A stretch of 64,000 nucleotides of DNA from the NCBI RefSeq assembly GCF_010550675.1, contig NZ_JAAGOA010000003.1, positions 310,001 through 374,000 on the forward strand, given 5' to 3'. A program made the position numbers and the translations under genes. The notes below the pieces were generated by a model. It was given only the letters and a program-made list of their open reading frames with translations, was not told where the DNA came from and did not search any database. Below, in pieces: positions 8,580 through 17,889 of the stretch (position 1 is the first letter of the stretch; each line of letters starts with the position of its first letter). This stretch comes from Phytoactinopolyspora halotolerans. GTDB taxonomy: Bacteria > Actinomycetota > Actinomycetes > Jiangellales > Jiangellaceae.

Positions 8580-9452
8580 TCAGATCCCCACGGGATGCCA
8601 GACGGTCTTGGTCTCTAGGAACGACGCGATCCGCCCCAGGCCGGGCTCGGGCGTGAAGTCGGGTTCCTCGCCCGGGGCGCGTACCACCCGTTTGAGGTTC
8701 TCGGCGGCGGCCAGCTCGAGCTCGGCGGCGTGCGCATGGTCACCGGCGGCTCCGGTGAGGTCGATCGCGTTGACGTCCATGTGCGAGGCGAGGGTCGGCG
8801 CCGTATCGGCGAGCCGGCCGGTGAGAATGTTAGCCACACCGCCCGGCACGTCGGAGGTGGCGAGCACCTCGCTGAGCGTGATCGCCGGCAACGGGCGTTC
8901 GTATGACGAGGCGACGACGGCGGTGTTACCGCTGACCAGCACCGGCGCGAGGACGGACACCAAGCCGAGCAGCGACGACCGCTGGGGTGCGAGCACGGCC
9001 ACGACGCCGGTCGGCTCGGGTACCGAGAAATCGAAGTACGGCCCGGCGACGGGGTTGCTGGACCCGATCACCTGCGCGATCTTGTCCGACCAGCCCGCGT
9101 ACCAGACCCAGCGGTCGATCGCCTCGTCCACGGACTTCTCCGCCTTGCCCCGGCTCAGCCCCTCGCCGGCGGCGACCTCGTCGACGAACTGCGCGCGCCG
9201 GCCCTCCATCACCTCGGCGACCCGATACAGGACCTGGCCGCGGTTGTAGGCGGTGGCCCCGGACCAGCCGGGGAACGCCTTCCGGGCCGCGGCCACCGCA
9301 TCGCGCGCGTCCTTGCGGGAGGCGTACGCGGCGTTCGCGAGGAAGTTCCCCTTCGCGTCGGCGACCTGGTATGAGCGGCCGGACTCGGACCTCGGAAACT
9401 TCCCGCCGATGTACAGCTTGTACGTCTTCTTCACGGCCAACCGTTCGCTCAT
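8580..9452 (-). CDS. Half-length aldehyde dehydrogenase-family protein lacking the catalytic domain
   Basis: A 290-residue member of the aldehyde dehydrogenase superfamily that stops before the catalytic cysteine domain. It has the substrate/NAD-binding half (KLYIGGKFPRSESG start, AFPGWSGATAYNRGQ, PVAGPYFDF, VLVSGNTAVV) but LAPQRSS replaces the usual IPWNFP, and the Cys and Glu active-site motifs are absent. The ATG at 9452 gives the natural family start; an ATG at 9521 overlapping the upstream stop codon would add an odd basic 23-residue leader. It follows the full-length enzyme by 55 bp. Such full/half pairs recur near deoC in actinobacteria, so it is more likely a conserved non-catalytic partner than a fresh truncation. 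Confidence 0.8.
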   Translation of the reverse strand: MSERLAVKKTYKLYIGGKFPRSESGRSYQVADAKGNFLANAAYASRKDARDAVAAARKAFPGWSGATAYNRGQVLYRVAEVMEGRRAQFVDEVAAGEGLSRGKAEKSVDEAIDRWVWYAGWSDKIAQVIGSSNPVAGPYFDFSVPEPTGVVAVLAPQRSSLLGLVSVLAPVLVSGNTAVVASSYERPLPAITLSEVLATSDVPGGVANILTGRLADTAPTLASHMDVNAIDLTGAAGDHAHAAELELAAAENLKRVVRAPGEEPDFTPEPGLGRIASFLETKTVWHPVGI

Positions 9453-9507
9453 ATGGTCACGCTCAGCTTCTCGCTCGTGCCTCGCTCGGCGCTTCGCCGT
9501 TCGGTCA

Positions 9508-10956
9508 TCACGCGGCTTCATCCACCTTCAGGTACGCCTGCAGGCCATGGCGGCCGCCTTCTCGGCCGTAGCCGGACTCCTTGTAGCCGCCGAACGGCGA
9601 CGTGGGGTCGAACCGGTTGAACGTGTTGGCCCACACGACACCGGCTCTGAGCTGCTGCGACATCCACAGGATCCGGGAGCCCTTGTCCGTCCACACACCG
9701 GCGGAGAGCCCGTATGGCGTGTTGTTCGCCTTCTCGACCGCCTCGGCGGGTGTGCGGAACGTCAGCACGGAGAGCACGGGCCCGAAGATCTCCTCGCGGG
9801 CGATCCGGTGCGCCTGCGAGACGCCGGTGAAGACGGTGGGCGGGAACCAGAATCCGCGCTCGGGCAGCTCGCATTCCGGTGACCACCGCTCGGCTCCCTC
9901 GGCTTCGCCCACCTCGGAGAGCTCACGGATGCGCGTCAGCTGCTCGGCCGAGTTGATCGCGCCGACGTCGGTGTTCTTGTCCAGTGGATCGCCGACGCGC
10001 AGCGTGCCGAGGCGGCGCTTCAGGCTGGTCAGCACGTCGTCGTAGATCGATTCCTGAACGAGCAGCCGGGAGCCGGCGCAGCAGACATGGCCTTGGTTGA
10101 AGAAGATGCCGTTGACGATGCCTTCGATGGCCTGGTCGATCGGCGCGTCGTCGAAGATGATGTTGGCCGCCTTGCCGCCCAGCTCCAACGTGGCCTTCTT
10201 CTCGGTGCCGGCGACGCTGCGCGCGATGGCCTTTCCGACCTCGGTGGACCCGGTGAACGCGACCTTGTCGACGCCGGGGTGCTCGACGAGAAGCCGGCCG
10301 GTGTCGCCGGCGCCGGTCACGATGTTGACGACCCCGGGTGGCAGATCCGCCTGCTGGCAGATCTCGGCGAACAGCAGCGCCGTCAACGGGGTGGTCTCGG
10401 CCGGTTTGAGCACCACCGTGTTGCCGGTGGCCAGGGCGGGCGCGATCTTCCAGGCCAGCATGAGCATCGGGAAGTTCCACGGGATGATCTGGCCGGCGAC
10501 GCCGTACGGCTTCGGATCCGGCCCGAATCCCGCGTAGTCGAGTTTGTCCGCCCAGCCGGCGTAGTAGAAGAAGTGCGCCGCGACCAGCGGGATGTCCACG
10601 TCCCTGGACTCGCGGATGGGTTTGCCGTTGTCCAGCGACTCCAGCACGGCCAGCTCGCGGGCGCGTTCCTGGATGATCCGGGCGATGCGGAACAGGTACT
10701 TGCCCCGGTCGCGTCCGGACAACTTCGCCCAGGTCCGCGTGTGCGCGTCGCGGGCGGCCTTCACCGCGGCGTCGATGTCCGCCTGACGGGCTTCAGCGAT
10801 GTCCGCGAGGACCTCCTCGTTGGACGGATTAATCGACTTGAACGACGTACCGTCGGCGGGATCGACGAACTCACCGCCGATGAACAGCCCGTACGAGCTC
10901 TTGATGTCGACGACGGCGCGCGACTCCGGTGCCGGCGCGTACTCGAACTTCGCCAT
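9508..10956 (-). CDS. NAD(P)-dependent aldehyde dehydrogenase, complete
   Basis: Oxidises an aldehyde to the acid. In 482 residues: IPWNFP with oxyanion Asn161, FTGSTEVG nucleotide-binding loop, general base Glu258 in LELGGK, and nucleophile Cys292 in FNQGHVCCAGSR; C-terminal EEIFGPVLSV and PFGGYKESGYGREGG. All active residues are present. Context (deoC, phosphosugar mutase and PNP upstream on the same strand) suggests acetaldehyde from deoxyribose breakdown as a substrate, but the family is broad. Upstream is 181 bp without a recognisable gene; downstream the half-length paralogue follows. A short run of degenerate GAGCGAG/GCGAAGC motifs lies between the two genes. Confidence 0.92.
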   Translation of the reverse strand: MAKFEYAPAPESRAVVDIKSSYGLFIGGEFVDPADGTSFKSINPSNEEVLADIAEARQADIDAAVKAARDAHTRTWAKLSGRDRGKYLFRIARIIQERARELAVLESLDNGKPIRESRDVDIPLVAAHFFYYAGWADKLDYAGFGPDPKPYGVAGQIIPWNFPMLMLAWKIAPALATGNTVVLKPAETTPLTALLFAEICQQADLPPGVVNIVTGAGDTGRLLVEHPGVDKVAFTGSTEVGKAIARSVAGTEKKATLELGGKAANIIFDDAPIDQAIEGIVNGIFFNQGHVCCAGSRLLVQESIYDDVLTSLKRRLGTLRVGDPLDKNTDVGAINSAEQLTRIRELSEVGEAEGAERWSPECELPERGFWFPPTVFTGVSQAHRIAREEIFGPVLSVLTFRTPAEAVEKANNTPYGLSAGVWTDKGSRILWMSQQLRAGVVWANTFNRFDPTSPFGGYKESGYGREGGRHGLQAYLKVDEAA

Positions 10957-11137
10957 GCCCCCAGGCTACCGGCGATGTCGCCGCCACGTACGCGTCGGAC
11001 GGCGACCATCCGTTCAGACGAGGGGCAAGCCCTACATCAGGTAGTACGTGGACCATCGCCCCGCGGACAAACTGTCCTCTGACCGGTTTCGGCCGAGTTA
11101 GGCACCGCGGGGCTTTGCTACGCTCCAGCGTTTCGTG

Positions 11138-11899
11138 TCAGAGCTGGACGCCGCGGGTGAGTGCTCCGTCGACGACGAGGTTCGTCCCGGATATGAACGA
11201 CGCCCGCGGGCTGGCGAGCATGGTGATCGCGTACGCCATCTCCTCGGGTGTGCCCATGCGCCCGGTCGGATTCAGCGCGAGTGCCTGATCGTAGAGGTCG
11301 CGGTTGCCGTCCTTGATCTGGTTCCAGACGCCGCCCTCGAAGAACGTGTTCCCCGGCGAGACGCTATTGGCTCGTATGCCCTTGGGCGCCAGTTGGTACG
11401 CAAGGCTCTGCGCGTAGTGCACGATTGCGGCCTTCATCGGTCCGTAGGCGGGGGCTGCGAAGTCGACTTCGCGGCCGGACACGCTGGACACCGCGACGAT
11501 CGAGGCGGCCTCGCTGCGTTCCAGATACGGCATGGCGGCGTTCACCGCGCGCACGGTGTGCATGAGGTCGACCTCGAAACTGGCTTGCCAGTTCTCCTCC
11601 TCGGGGCCGATCGAGAGCGCACTGACGTTGGCGACGACGATGTCGATTCCGCCGAGCTCGGTGGCCGAACGCTCAACCCACCCGGCCAGTGCGTCGCCGT
11701 CGCGGACATCGACCGCCTCGCCACGCACGCGGTGGCCGGCCGTTTCGGCCTCACGGCAGGTGGCCTTGACGTCGTCGTCGGTGCGCGCGCAGAAGGACAC
11801 CGCGGCGCCCTCGGCGGCGAGCATTTCGACGGTGGCCCGTCCGATGCCCTTGGTGCCGCCGGTCACCAGCGCCTTCATTCCGGATAGGTGCAGGTCCAT
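11138..11899 (-). CDS. SDR-family NAD(P)-dependent oxidoreductase
   Basis: Short-chain dehydrogenase/reductase of 253 residues with cofactor loop TGGTKGIG (about 14-21), VANVSALS in place of NAAG-type stretch, catalytic Ser in VAVSSVSG and the YGPMK active-site Tyr/Lys pair. C-terminal SGTNLVVDGALTRGVQL is the usual FabG-like end. ATG has GAGGAG 8 bases upstream. It is 45 bp behind the acetamidase gene, so they are probably co-transcribed. Substrate unknown; the family includes keto-acyl reductases and many alcohol or sugar dehydrogenases. Confidence 0.9.
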   Translation of the reverse strand: MDLHLSGMKALVTGGTKGIGRATVEMLAAEGAAVSFCARTDDDVKATCREAETAGHRVRGEAVDVRDGDALAGWVERSATELGGIDIVVANVSALSIGPEEENWQASFEVDLMHTVRAVNAAMPYLERSEAASIVAVSSVSGREVDFAAPAYGPMKAAIVHYAQSLAYQLAPKGIRANSVSPGNTFFEGGVWNQIKDGNRDLYDQALALNPTGRMGTPEEMAYAITMLASPRASFISGTNLVVDGALTRGVQL

Positions 11900-11944
11900 C
11901 GCTCGTCTCCTCGTCGTTGGGGATGTGGCGCGGCAACAGGATCG

Positions 11945-12943
11945 CTACACCGTGGCCGCCTGGCCACGTAAGTGGCGATGCATGCCGTTGTACGCGTCAC
12001 CGGTCGGGAGGAGCCGCTTGGCGACCTTGGTGACCGCGCTGTAGTTCGCGTCGACGACGTTGGCGAGTGGGGACTCGCTGATCTGCGTGAGTAGCTGGTA
12101 GGCGTCGAGCCGATCGAGCCCGTACAGCTCACCCAGCCACGCGACCATCCCGGCCTGGCTGGCCCGCCATGCGTCTTCGAGCGGACGCGACGAGGCGACC
12201 ACGACGTAATGACCATCCTGCTCGATGCGTGGCCACACTGGGGCGTGCCCCTTGATGAGCTCGACGATCAGGGTCACGTTCATCGCGCCCTCGACGGCCG
12301 TGCCGCAGGACTCGCCTTCACCTTGCCGATAGTGCCCGTCGCCGACGGAGAACAGGGCACCTTCGACGTTGACCCCCAGGTAGCAGGTCGCTCCGGCGCG
12401 CATCTCCGGGGTGTCCATGTTTCCGCCGAACATGTCCGGAACCAGCGATGTACGCACCTCCCGCGCGCCGGGAGCCACGCCGACGGTGCCCAGCATCGGC
12501 GCCACGGGCAGGTCAAGCTGCAGCTCACCGCGCAGCGCCTCGAACCGCACTGTCTGGCGTTCCCGGTCCAGCTGGTAGATCCAGGTCAGTTCGGGCAGCG
12601 CGTCTTGCAGCGTGACCGTGCGGTCGGTGCTGGTGAGTCCACCGAACAAGGGGATCGTCGCGGACGCCGCCCAGTCCCTGGCCGGTTCCAGATCGACGAT
12701 GTGCAGCGCGAGTGTGTCGCCGGGCTCGGCACCTTCGACGTAGAACGGTCCCGTCTGCGGGTTGACCTCCCGCATGTCCAGCTTTTCGCTCGGCCGATCG
12801 GATGCGCTTTGCAGGCGTCCACTGAACGCGTCCTCCGTCCACAGCCGCATGAGCGTACCCGGCGTGACCGTGCGGACCGGCGGCACTCCGCCGAAGGTCC
12901 AGGCGTACTGCTCGCGCTCGGGGATGAATTCGATGATCTCCAT
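11945..12943 (-). CDS. Acetamidase/formamidase family protein
   Basis: Cytosolic amidohydrolase of the FmdA/AmdA family, releasing ammonia from short amides. The 332-residue product shows family features: GPFYVEGAEPGDTLALHI near 65-85, an Asp-rich core, FGGNMDTPEM, CYLGVNVEGALFSVGDGH and EGESCGTAVEGAM, which supply metal-binding and catalytic residues in this fold. Length matches the family (about 300-400). It precedes the SDR gene; both lie between the nucleoside-catabolism genes and the aldehyde dehydrogenases but do not obviously belong to that pathway. Family confident, true substrate open. Confidence 0.88.
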   Translation of the reverse strand: MEIIEFIPEREQYAWTFGGVPPVRTVTPGTLMRLWTEDAFSGRLQSASDRPSEKLDMREVNPQTGPFYVEGAEPGDTLALHIVDLEPARDWAASATIPLFGGLTSTDRTVTLQDALPELTWIYQLDRERQTVRFEALRGELQLDLPVAPMLGTVGVAPGAREVRTSLVPDMFGGNMDTPEMRAGATCYLGVNVEGALFSVGDGHYRQGEGESCGTAVEGAMNVTLIVELIKGHAPVWPRIEQDGHYVVVASSRPLEDAWRASQAGMVAWLGELYGLDRLDAYQLLTQISESPLANVVDANYSAVTKVAKRLLPTGDAYNGMHRHLRGQAATV

Positions 12944-13059
12944 AGCGGCTGCCTCTCCGGCCCAGGATCATGGACGTGCCGACGAGGATATCGTCAGGGC
13001 GTGCGTGGGCGCGATGTCGACATCGGGTGCCGCGGGGCTACACCCGTCGCCCACGTCGA

Positions 13060-13905
13060 TCAGCCGCACTCGGTGTCGATGTGCCGTTTGAGCCGCTCGA
13101 TGATGGGGCCGAATTCCTCGTCGTTCTCCAACGCCTGGAATTCGTCGGGGACCGAATCGGTGTGCATCCGGCCGGCCATAGATCCCACCCGACCTGCGAG
13201 GTTGGTCCAGTCTTCCGCTATCGCGTCGTCTGGTGCGGTGGCGGCGATGTCGAGGAACATGCTGGCGAGATAGGTACCAAGGTGGACCCCGTTGGGCTGA
13301 CGCACTTCCTCGACATCGCTGACGAGGTTGTGGCTGAGCGGTCGCACCTGGTCGCAGTATTCGTTGGCGGGCTCTGCACCAAGGTCAGCGTCGCCGGTCT
13401 GGGACTCGCTGAACGTGCACCCGTTCTCAAGATGTGCGTTGAGTCGCGCCGGGACCGCTTCGATGTCTCCGAACCGGTCGGCCTCGTTGATGGAGAGCTC
13501 GAACAGCGCGTTTTCGAGGTCACCGGGGTAGCTCATATCCAGGTCGGCGACTTCCTCGATGACGTCCGCCATGGCGTTCCAGTCGTTCGCCACGGCGTCG
13601 TCCGGTGCAGCGTGCGCGATCGCACGGAATGAGTCGATGATCTCGGTTGCTCGCCATCGGGCGTCGAACTGGGCGTCGGTGAGCAGGTCGTTGCCGAACT
13701 CTTCTGCCAGGTCGCAATACTCGCTTGAGGGCTGGGGGTCCTCGCGGTTCCCGGCACCTTGCTGCGTTGTGTCCGAGTCTCCTTCAGCCGGCTGGGACTC
13801 CGCGTTCTCCGCGAGGAACGGTGACTCGTCGTCGCCACCGCATCCGGTGAGCGCCACCGCTAGCGCAGCGCCGAGCAGGGGGATCAGGGTCTTCTTGCCG
13901 GTCAT
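13060..13905 (-). CDS. Putative lipoprotein with an internally duplicated domain
   Basis: Secreted lipoprotein of unknown function. Signal peptide ends VALTGC (Cys22 from the ATG at 13905), then an acidic Ser/Gln-rich linker. The mature part holds two related copies of a helical unit of about 100 residues. The first starts SSEYCDLAEEFGNDLLTD and contains IAHAAPDDAVANDWN; the second starts ANEYCDQVRPLSHNLVSD and contains IAATAPDDAIAEDWT. Each unit has one Cys near the start and one at its end, so a disulfide per unit is likely. GGAG 9 bases upstream favours the ATG at 13905 over that at 13920. Sits between deoC and the acetamidase, same strand. No known family recognised. Confidence 0.75.
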   Translation of the reverse strand: MTGKKTLIPLLGAALAVALTGCGGDDESPFLAENAESQPAEGDSDTTQQGAGNREDPQPSSEYCDLAEEFGNDLLTDAQFDARWRATEIIDSFRAIAHAAPDDAVANDWNAMADVIEEVADLDMSYPGDLENALFELSINEADRFGDIEAVPARLNAHLENGCTFSESQTGDADLGAEPANEYCDQVRPLSHNLVSDVEEVRQPNGVHLGTYLASMFLDIAATAPDDAIAEDWTNLAGRVGSMAGRMHTDSVPDEFQALENDEEFGPIIERLKRHIDTECG

Positions 13906-14177
13906 CGATGTGGTCTCCATATAGTGATGTGCTCGCGTCGACCCGCGTCAATCGGGGACGTCGACGACGCCCGTCGTGTCAGCCGGGGCAGTCTTCGACT
14001 CCGTGGTTCCTTGCAGCCGGCACGACAGCGTGCCGACCACAGACCATGACAGACGCCGGAATATGTGCACTACACATCAGCCCTTGACTCGAAGAACGCT
14101 GAGTGCTGTGCACGTATGTGTCAGCCGAGGCCGGGTGACCTGTCGATGTGTCCAGGCAGGTAGGCGATACACCTGGC

Positions 14178-15152
14178 CTAGTCGAGGGTGAAGTAGTCCG
14201 GGCCCGCGTAGTAGCCGGTCTTCAGCTTCTGGCGTTGCATGAGCAGGTCGTTGAGCAAGCTGGAGGCACCGATGCGGAACCAGTCCGGGCTGAGCCAGTC
14301 CTCACCCGCGGTCTCGTTCACCAGGACCAGGTATCGGATCGCGTCCTTGCTGGTCCGGATCCCGCCCGCAGGTTTGACGCCGACCTGACGACCGGTGGCG
14401 ACGCGGAAGTCGCGGACTGCTTCCAGCATCACCAGGGTGACCGGGAGCGTCGCGGCGGGGGAGACCTTGCCCGTGCTGGTCTTGATGAAATCGGCGCCGG
14501 CCAGCATCGCCAGCCACGAGGCGCGGCGGACATTGTCGTACGTGACGAGTTCACCCGTCTCGAGGATGACCTTGAGATGCGCGCCCTGTCCCTCGACAGC
14601 ATCGGCGCGGCCGCAGGCTTCCTTCACGGCGACGATCTCGTCGAAGACCTGCCCATACCGTCCGGACAGGAATGCGCCGCGGTCGATCACCATGTCCACC
14701 TCGTCGGCGCCGGCGGCGACCGCGTCCCGGGTGTCCGCCTGCTTGACGGCGAGGCTGGTGCGCCCGGACGGAAAGGCGGTGGCCACGCTGGCGACCTTGA
14801 TTCCGCTCGCGCCGAGCGCCTCCTTGGCGACGGGTACGAGGTCGGGGTAGACGCAGATGGCCGCCACCTGGGGAACACTCGCATCGGTGGGGTCGGGGCG
14901 CTGTGCCTTCGAACACAACGCCCGCACCTTTCCGGGCGTGTCCTGGCCCTCCAGGGTCGTGAGATCGATCATCGAGATCGCCAGGTCGATCGCGAACTCC
15001 TTGGCCGTCGTCTTGATCGACCGCGTCGCCAGCGTTGCGGCCCGCGCATCCGCACCCACCTGGTCCACGCTGGGCAGCCCGTGCAGGAACCGGCGTAACG
15101 ACGCCTCCGACGACGCGGCGTCGGCCAACCGGGTGTCTTCGAAGACCGTCAT
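14178..15152 (-). CDS. deoC: Deoxyribose-phosphate aldolase
   Basis: Splits 2-deoxyribose-5-phosphate into acetaldehyde and glyceraldehyde-3-phosphate, the last specific step of deoxynucleoside catabolism. The 324-residue TIM barrel has Schiff-base Lys224 in DFIKTSTGK, proton-relay Lys260 in GVKPAGGIRT and Asp153 in GADEVDMVID. The C-terminal half matches the long DeoC class (DWFRIGASSLLNDLL, phosphate site; terminal Tyr pair in KTGYYAGPDYFTLD). Encoded downstream of PNP and the phosphosugar mutase and upstream of the aldehyde dehydrogenases on the same strand, forming a pathway from nucleoside to acetate. The 272 bp after the gene hold no recognisable gene. Confidence 0.96.
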   Translation of the reverse strand: MTVFEDTRLADAASSEASLRRFLHGLPSVDQVGADARAATLATRSIKTTAKEFAIDLAISMIDLTTLEGQDTPGKVRALCSKAQRPDPTDASVPQVAAICVYPDLVPVAKEALGASGIKVASVATAFPSGRTSLAVKQADTRDAVAAGADEVDMVIDRGAFLSGRYGQVFDEIVAVKEACGRADAVEGQGAHLKVILETGELVTYDNVRRASWLAMLAGADFIKTSTGKVSPAATLPVTLVMLEAVRDFRVATGRQVGVKPAGGIRTSKDAIRYLVLVNETAGEDWLSPDWFRIGASSLLNDLLMQRQKLKTGYYAGPDYFTLD

Positions 15153-15252
15153 CTCCCCGAGTCTAGGCCGCCCGCGCCTCCACGTCGTCCGGCCGTCGCG
15201 AGCTGCGTGCGCCAGTGATGTCCGCTTCGGGGCGGACGGCCACTGCGAGCCC

Positions 15253-15951
15253 TCACAGCCGTGGCAGGATCGCCTCGGCGATGGCGGCGCCGGTGTCCAG
15301 CATGTCCTCGTTCGGTTGGCCCTTCATCCACATGAACAGCAGCACGACGGAATCCGACCGGCGTTCGGCGACGGCGATCGCGACGTGCGTGCCGCCGGAG
15401 ACCGAGCCGTACCGCGCAGCGTCGCCCCAGCCGTACAGCTGGTCGCTGTAGTCCCACATCTCCGCTGTCTGTTTCTGGATGTACGCCGCCGGGTCGGTGC
15501 GAGCGTCTCCGTAGTACGCCTGTATGGAGGCGATCGCCTCGCCGTCCACGTCGAACAGGCATTCCTCTGCCGGGAAGTCGGCCGTGAGGGTGGTGGCGAT
15601 GTCATAGCCGAGGAGCTGACTCATCTCGGATGCGCTGACCACGTCACACATGTTCTGCGGCGGCTTGCCGGGTTCAGTGGGTTGGTCGGTGGTGCCGTCG
15701 TCGTTCGGGTCGTCGCCGTGTCCCGTGCCATCGCTGGAAGGATCGGCAGGTTCCTCGCCGGAGAGCTCGGAGAGGTCTTCCGGCAGGTCTGCCGATGACT
15801 GGTCGTCACCGGCGAGCCCACCGCCGGAGCCGCCGCCGAGCAGAGAGTCCCCGCCCGCGTCGTCGTCCCCGCACGCGCTGGCGGCGAAAACGATGACCGC
15901 CGCGGCGGCGGTGAGCGCGCGGCGGGCGGTGGGTCGTTTCGTCGTCGGCAC
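15253..15951 (-). CDS. Putative lipoprotein, DUF3558-like
   Basis: Surface lipoprotein of 232 residues: GTG start, signal ending FAASAC (Cys27), then a long low-complexity linker rich in Gly/Asp/Pro (about 30-98) and a compact C-terminal domain beginning CDVVSASEMSQLLGY and containing EECLFD and a hydrophobic VVLLFMWMK strand. The pattern of Cys, 'level of association' helix and second Cys resembles DUF3558 lipoproteins of actinobacteria, but the match is from memory and weak. It lies 27 bp after the phosphosugar-mutase gene, so it is probably in that operon; a role in nucleoside use is not implied. Confidence 0.7.
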   Translation of the reverse strand: MPTTKRPTARRALTAAAAVIVFAASACGDDDAGGDSLLGGGSGGGLAGDDQSSADLPEDLSELSGEEPADPSSDGTGHGDDPNDDGTTDQPTEPGKPPQNMCDVVSASEMSQLLGYDIATTLTADFPAEECLFDVDGEAIASIQAYYGDARTDPAAYIQKQTAEMWDYSDQLYGWGDAARYGSVSGGTHVAIAVAERRSDSVVLLFMWMKGQPNEDMLDTGAAIAEAILPRL

Positions 15952-15978
15952 GGCCAGTGACGGTACCAGAGGCCGTGG

Positions 15979-17742
15979 TCAAGGGATGGTGAGTCCCAGC
16001 GCCTCCGACACATCCTGCCGGAGTGCGGCCAGCCTGGATTCCGCCGTGGTGCGAGCCGCGGCGACGTCACCTCCGGCCACGTTGACCACGGCTTCGAGGT
16101 AACACTTGAGCTTCGGTTCCGTTCCGCTCGGCCGGATGATGACGCGGGAGTCATCGCCGGTCAGATAGCGCAGGCCGTCTGTGGGAGGCAGGCCGTCGAG
16201 CCCGGCGTTGAGGTCGTGGACGGCGGTGACGGGCGCCCCGCCGAGCTTGGTGGGGCGATGGCGCCGCAGCCGGCGCATGGCATCGACGATGATCTTCGGA
16301 TCCTCGACACGGACCGAGACCTGGTCGGTCGCGTGCAGCCCGTGCGTGCGGGCGAGATCATCGAGAACGTCCCACAAGGTGCGGCCGGCCGCCTTGGTGT
16401 CGGCGGCGAGTTCGGCGAACAGGACGGCCGCTGAGATGCCGTCCTTGTCCCGCACGGAGTCCGGATCGACGACGTAGCCGAGCGCCTCCTCGTAACCGTA
16501 GGTGAGCCCGGGCACGCGAGAGATCCATTTGAAACCGGTGAGTGTCTCGACATGCCGGATGCCATGATCGGCCGCGATCCTACCGAGCAGCCGGGACGAG
16601 ACGATCGAGTTCACGAACACCGGCGTACCGCCGTGCCCTGGTGCAACGTCCGCTGCCACATCGTCCGGCGCCGCGTCGTCCTGCGCCGCTCCGTCGAGTT
16701 TGCCGGCCAGATGATGCCCGAGCAGTGCTCCGACCTCGTCGCCGTGCAGCATCCGCCAGGAGAGGTCGCCGGTGGCGGAGGGCGCCGGGAGCGCGACGGC
16801 CAGCCGGTCCGCGTCCGGGTCGTTGGCGAGCACCACGTCAGCGCCGGTGTCGGCCGCCAATCCGAGCGCCAGGTCGATCGCCCCCGGCTCCTCCGGGTTC
16901 GGGAACGCTACCGTCGAGAAGTCCGGGTCCGGCTCGGCCTGCTCCGGCACGGGCAGCACGTCGGTGAAGCCGGCGCGCCGCAGCGCCTCGACGACTGTGC
17001 CTCCGCCGACGCCATGCAACGACGTGAGCACGATGCGCAGATCTCGCCCGTCTTCGCCCGGCGGCTCGGCCACGTGCGCGGCCGAGGCGATGTAGGCGTC
17101 GATGACGTCTTCGCCGATGATGCTCCAGCCCTCTGCGGCTCTGCGGACACGCGAGGTGAAATGGACGTCCTTGATGTAGGAGGCGATCTCCGCGTCGATC
17201 GGCGCCACGATCTGCGACCCTCCGTCGGCGCCGCCCAGGTACACCTTGTATCCGTTGTCACGGGGCGGGTTGTGACTCGCGGTGACCATGACGCCGGCGT
17301 CTGCGTGCAGGTATCGGAGGGCGAACGCCAGCACCGGCGTCGGCAGGACTCGGGGCATGAGCATGGCGTCGATGCCGGCCGCGGTCATGACCGCGGCAGT
17401 GTCGACGGCGAAGGTGTGCGAGCCGTGCCGGGCGTCGTAGCCGATCACCACCCGATGGCGCCCGTCATTGACCGGTTCGCGGAGGGCGTTCAGATATCCG
17501 GCCAAGCCCGCCGCGGCGCGGATGACGACCGCCCGGTTCATCCTGTTCGGCCCTGCGCCGAGTTCCCCGCGGAGCCCGGCGGTGCCGAAGGTCAAGAAGC
17601 CGGAGAAGCGGTCACCGAGATCGGCGAGCGCGTCGGTGTCGCCGGTGTCGGCGCGTGTGATCAGCTCGTGCAGCTCGGCGCGGGTCGCCGGGTCGGGGTC
17701 GTCGGCCAGCCAGTTCTGAGCCTCGAAGAGCACGTCGTTCAT
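15979..17742 (-). CDS. Phospho-sugar mutase (phosphoglucomutase/phosphomannomutase superfamily), likely phosphopentomutase role
   Basis: Alpha-D-phosphohexomutase fold, 587 residues. Phosphoserine loop TASHNPP (Ser156), metal loop NDPDADR near 311-317, sugar-binding GYEEALGY and phosphate-binding RPSGTEPKLKCY near the C-terminus are intact. The N-terminal TFGTAGLRG is the class signature. Members encoded next to PNP and deoC interconvert ribose or deoxyribose 1- and 5-phosphates in place of DeoB, and that is the expected job here; glucose-phosphate activity is the alternative. An acidic insertion (GAAQDDAAPDDVAADVAPG) interrupts domain III and is unusual. It lies 147 bp downstream of the PNP gene. 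Confidence 0.93.
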   Translation of the reverse strand: MNDVLFEAQNWLADDPDPATRAELHELITRADTGDTDALADLGDRFSGFLTFGTAGLRGELGAGPNRMNRAVVIRAAAGLAGYLNALREPVNDGRHRVVIGYDARHGSHTFAVDTAAVMTAAGIDAMLMPRVLPTPVLAFALRYLHADAGVMVTASHNPPRDNGYKVYLGGADGGSQIVAPIDAEIASYIKDVHFTSRVRRAAEGWSIIGEDVIDAYIASAAHVAEPPGEDGRDLRIVLTSLHGVGGGTVVEALRRAGFTDVLPVPEQAEPDPDFSTVAFPNPEEPGAIDLALGLAADTGADVVLANDPDADRLAVALPAPSATGDLSWRMLHGDEVGALLGHHLAGKLDGAAQDDAAPDDVAADVAPGHGGTPVFVNSIVSSRLLGRIAADHGIRHVETLTGFKWISRVPGLTYGYEEALGYVVDPDSVRDKDGISAAVLFAELAADTKAAGRTLWDVLDDLARTHGLHATDQVSVRVEDPKIIVDAMRRLRRHRPTKLGGAPVTAVHDLNAGLDGLPPTDGLRYLTGDDSRVIIRPSGTEPKLKCYLEAVVNVAGGDVAAARTTAESRLAALRQDVSEALGLTIP

Positions 17743-17889
17743 CGGCGCCGTCCCCTGTTCTCGCGCATCTCCGGGTGGATGCGACGTTTCGTCCGGAACA
17801 TCAAGGTTCCTCGATGCCTGCCTCGCGTGGCAATGTGGAACCTCGATGTCGGCCTTGCGACCTTGTGGAAGCTTGGTGCCGGAAGCGGC

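Noticed and set aside
9453-9507. GAGCGAG/GCGAAGC degenerate repeats between the two aldehyde dehydrogenase genes
   Set aside because: Low-complexity GC motif seen widely in actinobacterial intergenic DNA; no defined unit.
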